DNA from: Pyrenochaeta sp. MPI-SDFR-AT-0127
Lineage: Eukaryota; Ascomycota; Dothideomycetes; Pleosporales; Cucurbitariaceae
Reading direction: 5' to 3'
NCBI GenBank assembly: GCA_020747015.1
Contig: JAGTJM010000040.1
Location: 186,001 to 250,000, forward strand
DNA length: 64,000 nucleotides
The position numbers and the translations under genes were made by a program. Below, piece after piece: positions 1 through 11,301 of this stretch (its first letter is position 1; the number at the start of each line of letters is the position of its first letter). A model generated the notes under the pieces. That model saw only the letters and a list, made by a program, of their open reading frames with translations, was not told the origin of the DNA and did no database searches.

Positions 1-732
1 GGAGGAAGATCGTCAGAGTGCCTGGAGTCTTCAGAATCGTGGCTATCGTTGCTATCCAAAGTACTGTCACTAAGGTCGTCGTCGTGAAGAAGCCGTTCAA
101 CGATGTCTAGATCCGAGCTTGGTTCACTCGCTAGGTCTTCACTCCCCGACACCCTCGCGTCCGACTCGTATCCTTGTTCGTCTGCCCCCAATGAGCCAGC
201 GAGATGAGGAAAGTATAAATCCAGTTTTGCTATTGGTAATCGGAAGCCTGCAAGAGTAATGACAAGAAATCAAGTTGCGATATGATGCGACGAGGCGGGG
301 ACAAGAAGTTGGGAATGCCACGTCCTGCGTCAGTATTCATGGCTGCGTCTGCAACCATGCACCTCCACACCGGATTGGCCATGGTGCGCAGGCCCCCATC
401 AAGGCTGACGCATCTGGATGCCATATTCCTTGGTGGGGTCGCGGACAACTGTGCATGATCAGTGGGCAATGAGACCTGTTGGTGACCATCGATTGGCTGA
501 ATCTCTGCTGCGCATGTTGCTGTGCATTTTGCTGCGCATGTTGTTGCATCCCGCTATGCTGAGTGCAGCACATTCGGCGGGCTGCGCCATAATGTTTCAG
601 GCCGCAGGTAGCGAAGGCTGCCGTCACTCGCGCTGACAGGCTTCGTATATGAAAAACCTCGATAGGGAACTGTGAGATTAATTGTGCCTGTGTTTGTTTG
701 ACCACGGTGCGCGGTAACTTCTCGCTTATGTA
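1..732. other. Left flank, no gene recognised
   Basis: No reading frame here has a recognisable domain or a convincing exon chain. A short imperfect direct repeat with the core GCTGCGCATGTTG occurs twice at about 508-545. The segment probably includes the 5' flank of the DUF7708 gene that starts at about 733. Confidence 0.4.
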
Positions 733-2542
733 ATGGCACAGCCAGTGTCCTTCAGCGAATGGTATGTCGGGACCTCAAGGTAAGGGCTTTTTTAATCCGC
801 CTGCTACTCACAACTAATCATCACTCAAAGCTCGTCAAGAAGTATTGCGGAAGAAGCATATCTCGAAGCGAAGGTTAAATTTGAGAATGGCTTCAGCAAA
901 GATGCCCGCAAAGTCGGGATCGCCCGCTCTTCAACATGCCTGGCAGATGTGCAATCAGCTATTACGACGGCCATGAGAAAGCACAGGTCAGCGCAGAAAG
1001 AGTCCAAGGTGCGGAAATGGCTCGTCAAACTCTCAGAACGGATACATTTCTACGGTGGTGTTCTGGATGTCTTCGCACAACACCACCCAGAATATGTCGC
1101 CCTTGCTTGGGGATCTATCAAATTCCTTATTACAGTGGGTGTCCCTCATAATTTGGTATGATTAGGACGACTGACAAACTCTGCTGGTGGCCTTGAATCA
1201 TGAAAAAATTATTGCAACTCTTGCGAAAGCCATGGCTCAGATAGCGGAAACATTACCGCACATCGAATTACAGTCCATCTTATATCCCACCGAGCGAATG
1301 AAGACAGCTGTGACGGACCTTTATGCATACATACTGAGATTCTCTATTCGTGCACTCGACTGGTACAATGAAGGCATGTTCAAACACGTCCTACACGCTA
1401 TCACTCGACCAGTAGAGCTTCGATACAGTGATCTGTTGCAACAAATTAGCGATGCGTCAGGAACCATCTACCAGCTTGCAGCCATAGGCCAGCAGGCAGA
1501 GCTTAGAGATATGCATGTCACTGTGCAGTTGACAAATCGCAAAGTCGACATGACAATTGCTATGATGGAACAGATAAACGCAGCTGTAACCCGTGAGTCT
1601 GGCTTTCACATTATAGGTGTAGGATACTGACTTGGCATGGCTCAAGTGCACTCCAATGCGATGATTGATACAAACTATCGACTATCCGACCTACAATTTC
1701 ATCGAATTGCGGCCACCCTGGAGATATCGATCCCTAATCCAAAGAAAACATACGAGCATCATTACTCCCTCAGGCGACAACGACTGCGTAATGGCGCCGG
1801 TTTGTCAGTGTCTAATAATTTTTGGCAATCTCCAAAAATGCGAAACTGGTCATCAACACAGGAATCAGGATTGTCCATCATTTCAGCGAATTTCCAGTCC
1901 CGATTCATCATGAGAGATCTCTGTATAGACATCATAGAGCAGCTCAAGGAAGCTCAAGTGCCATACCTGTTAGCCATGAAAGTACCGCAACCAGATGGTA
2001 CTGCAGCGACAGTCTCAGCTAGTGATCTTCTGAGATATCTGGTTAAGCAAGCCATCACTATCAGAAAGGAGTCCCAATCTGAGAAATCCATGGCCTTATC
2101 CTGCGCAATGTTTAACGATGCATCCACCGAAATGGAATGGTTTCGGCTACTGGAAGCTGTACTGGCCGATTTAGACGGTATTGTTTATATTGTGGTTGAT
2201 CTAGAACTCCTTAACAAGAACGCGGACGATTCAAATGACTTCTCGTGGACGTCAGCCTTCGAGTACTTCTTCGCCAGCCTAGCGACACGAAAAGTATCTA
2301 CGAAAATCAAAGTTTTATTTGTCAGCTACGGGGCACACCACTTTCAGCTATCAGCCTCCGAGCGTGCGCAGTTTGTTGTACCAGCGAAGACAGAAATAGT
2401 GACAGCCCGCCAACGAAAAGCAGGTAGAGGTCCCCAGCCCCAGCAGATGTGCTTTCGTCTCAGGAATCTACCTGGTTCTCCAGCCAAACGCAGCGCAAGG
2501 ATTGGTTTGCAAAGCAGCCCAAGCGCAAGTCCCATGCGTTGA
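733..2542 (+). CDS. DUF7708-type protein (N-terminal module of fungal STAND/NLR-like proteins), possibly a pseudogene
   Basis: Proposed exons are 733-779, 831-1134, 1187-1592 and 1647-2542, about 550 residues, with the frame closing at every junction. Exon 2 carries the DUF7708 hallmark HPEYVALAWGSIKFL, and exon 3 begins VALNHEK, a normal continuation of that domain. In fungi this module usually lies in front of a NACHT NTPase and repeats, in proteins linked to self/non-self recognition. No P-loop NTPase or repeat domain follows here, so this is a stand-alone or truncated form. Oddity: the intron between exons 2 and 3 starts GTGGGT at 1135 and has a CTGAC branch-like motif, but at the frame-preserving position (1186) it ends in TG instead of AG. 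Either the acceptor is non-canonical or the gene is broken. The C-terminal 40 residues or so are low complexity, and a further intron there cannot be excluded. The start ATG at 733 was chosen because its short exon joins in frame. Confidence 0.62.
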
Positions 2543-3428
2543 CGATATTCTCGAAGCTTCGATCAAGCATACGATCGAACTCTAGGCGCCACTGACTTGC
2601 GTTACGCATCAATACGCCGTGTGATGGAGCAGTAATGCTTGTATTAGCCACCGAAGAATCAGCACTCGACATAGTTTCGTTTAGAGGCTGTAGGTAAAAC
2701 CCATTTCGTGCAGCGAGGCGTGGTGGTGCCTGAGTAAGTTCTGAAGCCGTACTTCCTCGTCATTTTGCGCGTAGCCCTGCGTCGCTGCCGCCCCTTGAGC
2801 TCACATCTCTGCACACGAATTTGAGGACGTTTGGTGAAGTCCCCGCGTCATCTAAATGGTGGACCCTTGCTCTCACAAAATTGTGCTCAGAAGCTCAGGT
2901 ACTGTGGGATTGTGATACTGAGGCCATGCAGAAAATCAGTCCGAGTAATGCCCTGCGTGGCCTTTACCAACATTGGTTGGAAGGACTATGGCGGAGGAAA
3001 GAAAGAATGAAACACGCAATGAGTCCAATGCTAGTTTCAATTCATCAATAAGGACTACATACATATCACCCTAGATTGTTGATTTAGACCGGCAACTATT
3101 GGAATACATTCGATCACAAGTACAACAAAGTCAGCTGCATATACGGCAATACATATTTTTCGAATAATCCATGTTTCACTGCGTACTATTTGCACAACAC
3201 CAGACGCATAGTGATAGATCTAGTGTACGGACAAGGTGATAATGTGAAAACACCGGCAGAAGAGTACAGGGACAACAATGCAGGCAAACATTAGAGGCTA
3301 CAAGCTGAAAAGCTCTGAATTAAAATTACGCTTAACAATCTAGGAACTTGAGGGAGCATTTGATACACAGCTCCTTCTCTTTGTATTATAAACCTTTCAT
3401 ATATGGGGTATAAGTCTCAGTAGGTAGC
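2543..3428. other. Intergenic, nothing recognised
   Basis: AT-rich in its right half. It separates the end of the DUF7708 gene from the 3' end of the convergent membrane protein gene. An open frame at 2821-3051 has no recognisable features. I see no missing NACHT or repeat exons of the upstream gene. Confidence 0.4.
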
Positions 3429-5577
3429 TTAACAAATTACGCTTGTGAAGCGCTGAGGAAGCTCAAGAGAACTCCGCGGGATCTCAAGACTCAACAGGGA
3501 TATCTGTGCTGAATCTCGCAGTGTGTCCTCTTCTCCCTCTTTTTCTTCTTCTTTCTCGCTCAACATGTCGACTGCACTGGGCGCTTTTAAGATGGGGTGC
3601 TTCTTGTTTGTGATATCGAGAACAGCCAGCAGATCGCCCTTGCGAGTGCGTGGATAGTCATTGCAGGCGCCCTCCCAATCTCCCGCACCAACAGCCTCAT
3701 GTGCGAGCCTCTGGAGTTGCAGTGTGTCATTTGAAATCCACTCCAGGCTGGGAAACGGGTTTTGGTGCCGCTGAAAATGACTAGTAGCCCATGGTAGGAG
3801 AGCCGACAGGATCATGATCGAACCGCCGATAGCAAAGATCAATATGAGTCCGAGCACGTTGAATGAAGTGTAGGAATCACTCCGAATTTTCTGGTTGTTG
3901 CAAAGGGAGCGTGCTTCAGCTGAGGCGGGTGGGGAATGGAACTCTCGCGCATCTGCAACAATTGGGCCAGTTGCTAGGTCGAGAATTGCGCGTTGGACAT
4001 CGGCCAGCGTAAATTTGAACCAGTGCTCGAGTTCAAGCTCCCATTGATTGTTAGGTAGATCATACTGCCACATCGCAGAAAGGGAATCGCTTGCTAGAAG
4101 CGCGCCGCCCTTCAAGACACGCGCGAGTTCAGTAAAACCACTTGCCATATTCAGGATTGCGGAGGCAGACCACAAGAATCTCCCTTGATCGCTTGGCTGG
4201 GTGAAGATCAAAGTTCCTGCAGTGAGGGCTTCATTTATTCCAAGCAACGGCGTGCAGCTTGCATTTTGTTTCGGCGCCGGCTTGCAGAACTGGTATTGTT
4301 GGACGCAACCAAGAACGCGTACTGGATCGTCGCTCAAATAGACCTCCATATCCCCGACCGAAATACTCATATTGACTGGCCCTTGACTACCAGCCGCAAA
4401 CCAGGGATCGTTGACTGGAGTAAAAAATCGAATGTCATTTGCAGCGAGAAAGAACAAACTGACATCTGCGTCGGGACGTATGAGTTCAGGGATCGGTTTC
4501 CATGTGTTAATCGATGCGGTGTAGTTGGTCTCTGGTACGGCATATCTTGTGATTGCACTAAACCACGCTATTAGTTCCCAGACAAGCGAACATATGAAGC
4601 AGAACGTACTTCAGGCTGTATTCATTCCGTATATTAGGGCCGTAATCTCTTTGAGCAATATTTTCATAAGTACATCCATCCTTGCAGCCTTTCGTGTCCT
4701 CTCCGTACAAGTGTTGGATAGTTTTTAGTGTCGCAGTGGAGCTGGAACGGGTGAAACCATTACTCTGTATCGGAGCACATTGGTTGACAGTTCGGTAAAG
4801 AAATCTTTGCGAAGGAGGTGAATTGATGCCAAGATCGTAGTGGCTATCAAGCAAACCCGAGTCCAGACGTAGAGCTCCTTCCGGGGAACGACATATCCGA
4901 TCCTTTCCAGGAAACGGACATGTCACGTTTTGTGTGACTTTCAGAGGGAGACTATTGCGAATGAAGGTTCGGCAGCTTTCTGCTGAGCTGTTGTTCGCGT
5001 AGCAAGTTGATGCGTAGTTTGCGCTTGCTCTTACACGACTGGTAATATAAGTTTGCACTAACCCCCAATTCTCATGCGCAAATAGAGAGGCATTGAGAGT
5101 TGCGCACTTGTCACCGATGAGGAGTACCTCACCGCCCCTAGATGTAGCAACTCTCGAAGAGAATATTCCAGCGACTGCAAAGGCGCAGAATGTGACTATA
5201 CTAGTGCTCAACGGCAACAAGGTGCGCCTAGTAGATGCATTCGGAGCATGTTTGCGCCAGGTCCACAACATTCTCGTCAACCTCCAGAGGGCTGCTGCGC
5301 TGGTGTCGGAGTTTCGAAGTATTGCTTGCCGCTGATGGTAGACTGCGCTCTGATGTGTTTGCTGGCTCTGTGTTTGATGAATCGCAAAGGACATGATCAT
5401 CCAAAAGCACGTGCCAGTAAAGGTAACAAAGAGCGCAATGAAAGCGATGAGCAAGCCTCCATTTTGCTGTGTTACGGTAAGAGTTCGCCCAGCGACAGAG
5501 CCTTGAGACCAGTTTGTCCAAACACCAAGATATACGGAATTTTGCTGTTGAGCGATTTGAACGAGTTTCGTTGCCAT
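3429..5577 (-). CDS. Unknown three-pass membrane protein
   Basis: Two exons: 5577-4610 and 4557-3429, giving 698 residues. The intron (4558-4609) opens GTACGT and closes TTTAG, and the joined frame reads smoothly from EYSL into NAITRYAVPETN. I do not recognise a named family, but the architecture is common among fungal orphan membrane proteins. It has a short N-terminus with the motif LGVWTNWSQG, hydrophobic helices at about 41-66 and 120-140, and a long hydrophilic region rich in Cys and N-glycosylation sequons (for example NAS, NSS, NVT). A third helix lies at about 555-580, followed by an acidic cytosolic-type tail with a run of Glu (EEEKEGEED). This suggests a large extracytoplasmic loop stabilised by disulfides. 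The start is the first ATG of the frame and sits sensibly ahead of the first helix. Function unknown. Confidence 0.7.
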
Positions 5578-6565
5578 GACGAGTTCAGAAGCAGCAGCGT
5601 CGAATTGGGGGCTTGTGGAACATATTCACTTTCCAGCCCCTCTATAAAGGTTACATGTTTGGGGGCCAGTCTTGTGCAATACTTCTGGACGTCCAAACTT
5701 GAAAACCGAAAACGCAGCTACTCATGTTGTGTATCGTTTACACGAGGGTATATCCTATCGCAGGCCCCTCAGTTGTGGGACCTGCATAAGTCGTCAATCT
5801 GAAACCTGGGGGCCAAAATGGTATGACATCAACTCTCTGCATCACATTAGGCAAAATCTCTGGACTGTCAATAGATAGAGTGGCGAAGCAGCATCAAGTG
5901 ATCTTGCTCATCCAACCGCGCGTAAGCTGCTTCTGCAATAAGTATAACCCAAGAGACGGGGGGTACGAAGAACAAATGCTGATCAGTCAGTATTGTCTTA
6001 TCAACGAAGGAAGTTTTGTTCTCATATGGGTCGCTCTACTAAGCCCCAATACTCTTATACTACCGCAGTGGGTGTTACCACGCCTTCTGAATGGTATAAG
6101 AGGGCATGTCAGTTTGCCTGCAGCGCCCTGGTTGAGACTTTCCTGTCTCCAAACCATTTACCAGCTTCCCGTGCTTTTTGTCCAACCACGCTCGACCGGT
6201 TGCGCGATACCCGTCAACATTTGCCGTTATGTGCTTTCAGTGTCTGCACAAGGCAATTTCCCACAGCAGTTACTGTCATGCGTGAAGAGAAGAAGGTCAG
6301 AACCGGAAAGGCGCCATCCGTTCCGAAGTTCTTTTGGGGCTGACAAAATGCATGCGAGTGTCTGGTCTCCGAGATCAGAGCCAGCCAACCATGTAAACGG
6401 AACGGTTCCGTGACATCGTTCCGAGCGCGGAACGCTAACCCCGCGTTATTGAGGTACTGCACGCCGACCAAGAACGCGTTTTCAAGATATCGTTTGACTG
6501 CTTCAATTGATCTGATCACTCAATTTTCTAAAGTTTCTGATCGTACATTTTGGAATCCTCATACA
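5578..6565. other. Divergent intergenic region, no gene recognised
   Basis: It lies between the 5' ends of the membrane protein gene (-) and the dehydrogenase gene (+), so it should hold both promoters. Open frames here (for example 5823-6413) have no domain signature and look like chance frames. Confidence 0.45.
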
Positions 6566-7416
6566 ATGGCAACCACCAAAGTAGCCCTCATTACAGCCAG
6601 CTCGGCAGGCCTGGGAGCCCAGATTGCCCGCGCATTTGCGCCAGACTTTAGAGTTGTATGTGAACTCGTTGGAAAAAGACAAAGGCTCAATTGGACCTTG
6701 ATCAATTGTGGCCTTCTCGAGGTTTGCTCAAGCTGACAATAGTACAGGTGATCAACTACTCATCCAATTCTGAACGCGCCCAAGCCCTCGTCAAAGAACT
6801 ATCTTCCATACAGGGCAGCTCCTCGCAAGCAAACCCGCGCTTCCACTACATCCAAGCAGATATGTCGTCGAAAACCTCAGTACAGAACCTAGTCAAGGAG
6901 ACAATCGAGACAATGGGCCGGTTAGACGTCGTTGTGTCAAACGCTGGCTGGACGCGCATGACCACCTTCACAGACATCGAGCAGCAGGTCAACGATGAGG
7001 ATTGGGATCGGTGCTTCACCATGAACGTCAAGACTCATCTGTGGCTCGCCTATGCGGCAAAAGACGCATTGGCAGAGACTGAGGGCACATTTATCAGCAC
7101 CGCGAGTGTTGCGGGAGTGAAGCCATCTGGCTCCAGTGTGCCATACGCGGTGACCAAGGCAGCCCAGATCCACCTCTCGAAGAGCTTGGCTGTCGTTCTG
7201 GCGCCCAAGATCAGAGTGAACTCGATCAGCCCTGGCATGTTATTGACAGAGTGGGGCCTGAAGTTCCCTGAAACAAAACGAAATGCCGCCATCAACAACA
7301 CAAAGTTGAAGCGCTTAGCTACCGTGGAGGATGTTGCTGACCAGGTCCGCACACTGGCGCTGAGCCGAAGCATCACGGGCCAGAATATATGTATTGATGG
7401 TGGCTCGTCAGTGTAG
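6566..7416 (+). CDS. Short-chain dehydrogenase/reductase (SDR)
   Basis: Two exons, 6566-6655 and 6748-7416, give 252 residues, normal for a classical SDR. The intron starts GTATGT and ends TACAG. Exon 1 encodes the first beta strand and the dinucleotide loop TASSAGLG (a variant of TGxxxGxG). Exon 2 holds the NAG motif and the catalytic Ser150-Tyr163-Lys167 arrangement (YAVTK). It ends with a typical SISPG segment and a C-terminal GQNICIDGG strand. Such enzymes catalyse NAD(P)-dependent oxidation or reduction of carbonyl or alcohol substrates. The residues after beta-2 (NYSSN) do not settle cofactor preference, and substrate cannot be inferred. The ATG chosen is directly before the Rossmann fold, so there is no targeting sequence and the protein is probably cytosolic. 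Confidence 0.88.
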
Positions 7417-7641
7417 GAAGTGGCGGAGGACGATGTACGTTCAGCCAACAAACAAAAAGGCTTTTCTTGGCAATGACAAATAGACTCAACCTTTACGGTT
7501 TTTTGAATTATTTTGAATCGTACGAGCCAATTTTTTTCATGTTCTACGGCCAAAACTTCTCTCCTTCTCATCTTTCCCCTCCCCTCCTTGACCCCTTCCA
7601 CTCCTTCCCAACCCCACCTCTACAACCCAAACCATGCATCC

Positions 7642-7971
7642 TCACACCGGCGAGCCGTCTTCACACCTCGCACTACTCGTCCCACAATCACTCGCAGTGC
7701 CGTAGTCGCAGCACCTTCCACTAGAACTGCATTGAAAAGCGTGGGTTCTAACTCTCTTCGTCTTGATCGCATACGTTCCAGCCCCAACAACGCAATTTCC
7801 ACAATACACGCCAGCAGAGAGGCCGCTTACGCACGCACACCCATTGTAGGTACAAGCTCGCTTGTCGAGCGCGCCGGCGTCGAGGGGTTCGAGGGCGTCT
7901 GGGGAGGGCGCGGCGAGGGCGTGCGACGTAGCCAGGGCGACGAGAAGGAGAATAGTGTTTTTGAACTGCAT
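7642..7971 (-). CDS. Small secreted cysteine-rich protein with Kex2 site (effector-like candidate)
   Basis: Single exon of 109 residues. The N-terminus is a clear signal peptide (MQFKNTILLLVALATSHALA), followed by a short pro-segment ending in the dibasic pair KR at 37-38, a Kex2-type processing site. The predicted mature part is about 71 residues with 10 cysteines: five in the first third (pattern AC..GCAC..YCGNC) and five near the C-terminus (QC, CC, DC, RC). This spacing suggests five disulfides. Small secreted proteins of this kind are common in plant-associated fungi and include effector candidates, but nothing here proves that role. It is neither a CFEM domain nor a clear hydrophobin, because the doublet spacing does not fit. 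It converges on the SDR gene, with about 225 bp between their 3' ends. Confidence 0.75.
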   Translation of the reverse strand: MQFKNTILLLVALATSHALAAPSPDALEPLDAGALDKRACTYNGCACVSGLSAGVYCGNCVVGAGTYAIKTKRVRTHAFQCSSSGRCCDYGTASDCGTSSARCEDGSPV

Positions 7972-8714
7972 GTTTGGATAAAGGTAATATGAGGGTGTTG
8001 TATTTGTGAAGTCGGGATAGTTTCAGAATTTGAACAGTTCTTTTGTTTGCGAACGACCCGAAAGGGGTTCCTTTTTAAAAGATGCATTTTTTTCTCACGA
8101 CCCGCACACTATATGAAAATACGAAGACTTGTGTCCATCATGCACAAAATTTGCCTGGTGACTTCTGTGTTGGGAAAGCCATGTCGGGGATTTGACCAAT
8201 TGAAGTAGTATCGTGGTACTGTTTCCTCGACATATCTAGACGCGTTACGAAGAAATAAATTAAATATGCGGGGATTGGGGGTGCGGGACGCTCGTATTCC
8301 TCGCATACTTGGTTGAACACGAGGCGAATGTTGTTGATTGTCAGACGTCATTGCATACCGCTTTTTGCTTTCTTTCTGGAGAACAATCAAACGTTTTGTT
8401 TTTGCTCTGCTTCTTGCGAGCTGGCGTGTTAATTTTGTTTAGGGGCGAATATTGAAACCAAAGTGATAAGATGACACAGGGAACTAGGCGTTGACCGTTC
8501 AAGATTTATAGCAGATGGAACACCTTAGAAGCAACAGACTTTGGTTCGAAGACATGAAGGACAAAAACAAGACAAATGTGTAAGTAGTTGCGTGTATATT
8601 TCACTGATGATCGTAATGGCCAGACGATTACGATCACTATATCTCTCTACCAACACCATCTATCCGACTTCTAGTCAGCAACAACGTCCAAGCCGGTCAT
8701 GTAAATCCGGCCGT
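7972..8714. other. Intergenic, no gene recognised
   Basis: It contains the upstream region of the small secreted protein gene (its promoter should lie just after 7971) and the 3' flank of the CorA-like gene. No open frame with a recognisable signature. Confidence 0.45.
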
Positions 8715-11301
8715 CTACCTCGCCGTCTCAAACGGCACGCTGAGTCTCTGCTTTCTCCTCCTCTCCTTCTCATCTTCATCCCCACTCCTCTCATCCTCGC
8801 TTGGCCCCTTCTCCTCCACCATAACTCCCGAATTGCCTCCCTCGCTGCTCGGCCGCGGACTATTCCCGCCATCACTTCTCGTCGGGCTTAAGGAGCGCAG
8901 ACGCTCGATTGGGATACGCTTTTGGAGTTTACTAGCAGCCGTAGCATCGAGTTCCGCAATCGCAACTGGCGTAGCAATGGCGAGCAACTCGCGTACAGCA
9001 CCGAGATCTTTATTCATGCTTCCGCTTTGGAGAGAGGCGAGGTCGCCCGCATGTGAGCCCTGGGCGAGCGCTGTTGCGGGCATGACGGCAAGCTCTGACA
9101 GCCAGCGCCGCGCAAGGTAGCGTTTGGTGCGGCTCCAGGCTCCGAATTCGTCGGTAGAAGGATCGTTGTTTGAACTGAGTTTTAATTTGTCGCCGCTGAA
9201 CCACGATGTCACGAGCCGCCACTTGATGGAGCCCCACCATCCAACAGGTACAACACCGGGTCGTGGGCCACGACGAGTCCAAAGCGTCGAGTGCTCGGTA
9301 GCTAGTTCGTGGTATAGAGCTTCGTAGACGCCCCTGCGCAGCGGGTTCTGACGCTGGGCAGAGAGATTGTGCTTGACAATGTACCAAAGAACTACGACAA
9401 CAACGAGAACTGGAACTGACGTGACGAACCACCTATGAAAGTCAGTATATCTTACATATTGCAATCAGGTACGTGGCATACCATTTGATAGGCGGATTCT
9501 CTGCAAAGGTATCGACGTTCATGCCGAAGAATCCAACAGTAAAGGTCAGCGGCAAAAAGATGAATGTGATCCAGCTGAGCCGCCACATAGACAAGCCAAG
9601 CTGCAAGGAATGTCGAGCGTCTCTGATGCCGACCGATTTGTACATGAGATCCGATAGTGCTGTCGTAGGCTGAATAACATCCCTCTCCCACTGGCCTGTC
9701 AACTTCTCAATCTGATCAGGAACGGAGCCTAGCCAGATTTCATCTTCTTTGGGGTCTGCTTGTGCAAGCTCGTGGAGGTATGAACGCATTTCCTTGACGA
9801 TATCGACGTGGATATACAGCAACCGTTCAACCTTCAGCCACTGTGCACTGTTCTTCCAAAGCTCAGGCGCCCGAGACTCATCTGCAGGGTTTTCATAGAC
9901 TGGGGCACTGTTAGTTAAGTATCGACGTATGTTAAGACAAGAGTTCTTTGTTGGGCTTTTTGAATCGAAAACAAGAGTTACAAGCCCCACAAAGTACTCG
10001 TGTCTCTTTCAACATGGGGTACACGTACTCTTATCCTCAAGAATTCCCACATGGGTCTCACACACAGTGAGAAACTTGTCCCAGTTATATGCAACCGCTT
10101 TGAAAATATCCTTCAAGATAAAATCCATGCACTCGGTAGCCAGCGATTCATCATTATCCATTTCCTCGCGCGGCAGATAGAAAGTGAGTCGTCTCCAGCG
10201 AGACTCGAGCTCCTGGCGGGCGCCGATTAGTGTGTCCTTGACGGATCCACTTTGTGAATTTTCGAATATGATGATGGTGTTGCCGTTGTCGAGCGTCCGT
10301 AGCTTGGGAATGTACCGATCTTGGTGCTCGTTTGCGTCCACATTGCCATACTGTCTCTTCAAGCGCTGATACTCTTCGTAGGCCTCCTCATTGTAGGGGT
10401 TGGGGATGTCTGGATCCACTGCTTGTCCTGGGCTGCCATCGCTGAGTTGTACATAAACAGATAGGCGCTGCACGTAGACGTCGTAGCCATAGCAAGGCTG
10501 ATCGGCCATGTCGTAGTGATTGAGCTCCATCATCGGCTTCATGCTACCAGCAGTGTTCATGACTGTGTTTCTTTCGTAATGCTTCAGGTAGTCACACCCG
10601 AATGCGGCACGACTGATGCCCCGCCATGGATCTCGTTGAGCCCTGAATGTTTTACCATTAAGGACTGGCTTCCCACCTCTTTGCTGCGGTCTCTCATATC
10701 TCGCCCATCGGCCAAATGTCGTGCCGACCAAGTCATCACTCGCGTCGATATTGAATTTCCTCAGGAGAAACCGCGTTGCCCAACTCGCATTCTGAACGTG
10801 GATGACTCTCAGAGCTGCCTGGCCAGAGAGATCTTCCTTTCGGTAAAAGCGGCGCAGACTATCGATATCACAAAACTCCTGTGCAATGATCTTCCTCCGC
10901 CCATTTGTATGCTCCTTCGCAACATAATCAATCAGCAGCACGCGGCCCTGTTTCCAGCTGTCCTTTGTCCACTTCTCCCGCCACTCGATATTGGGACTAT
11001 GTTTGCGTTTGTGGCCGAACGTGCCTTTCCCACGTTCGCGGAGCAGAGGCTGGGACTCTCCTCTATCGAAAGAGGGACGTGATGATCGCGGTTCGTACGC
11101 GCTGAAAGATCTAGCGTGTGCTACTAGCCATTAGCACTCGTCTTGTCCCTAAACCAATGTCTTTGTCTTCATTGGAAGCAACGTACCATTCATACGCGTA
11201 GGACTAGGCGACGGCTGCGGCGGCGCTCCCGATGCCGTGTCTTCCACCATAATCGGCGGGGGAGGATCCGACTTGGAGCGGTGCAACCCTGAATTTGCCA
11301 T
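8715..11301 (-). CDS. CorA-like Mg2+/divalent metal ion transporter
   Basis: Four exons: 11301-11187, 11123-10029, 9899-9482 and 9432-8715; 781 residues with all phases matching. The CorA signature Gly-Met-Asn (529-531) follows the first of two C-terminal transmembrane helices (region WITFIFLPLTFTVGFFGMN). The second helix (WWFVTSVPVLVVVVVLWYI) is split by the last intron, whose codon junction restores PPIKWW. The long N-terminal half is the soluble funnel-type domain expected in the cytosol. The C-terminal tail, rich in Ser, Pro and acidic residues, is fungal-specific. The family forms pentameric channels for Mg2+ and related cations, usually in the plasma or another membrane. Exon 1 encodes a Pro-rich leader. 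The exon 2 to 3 acceptor was placed at CCCCAG (9900) because the closer AACAG site breaks the frame, while this one gives EDKIYENPADES. Confidence 0.85.

Noticed and set aside
5823..6413. Plus-strand open frame of 196 codons before the SDR gene
   Set aside because: No signature, non-exon-like composition, and located where the divergent promoters should be.
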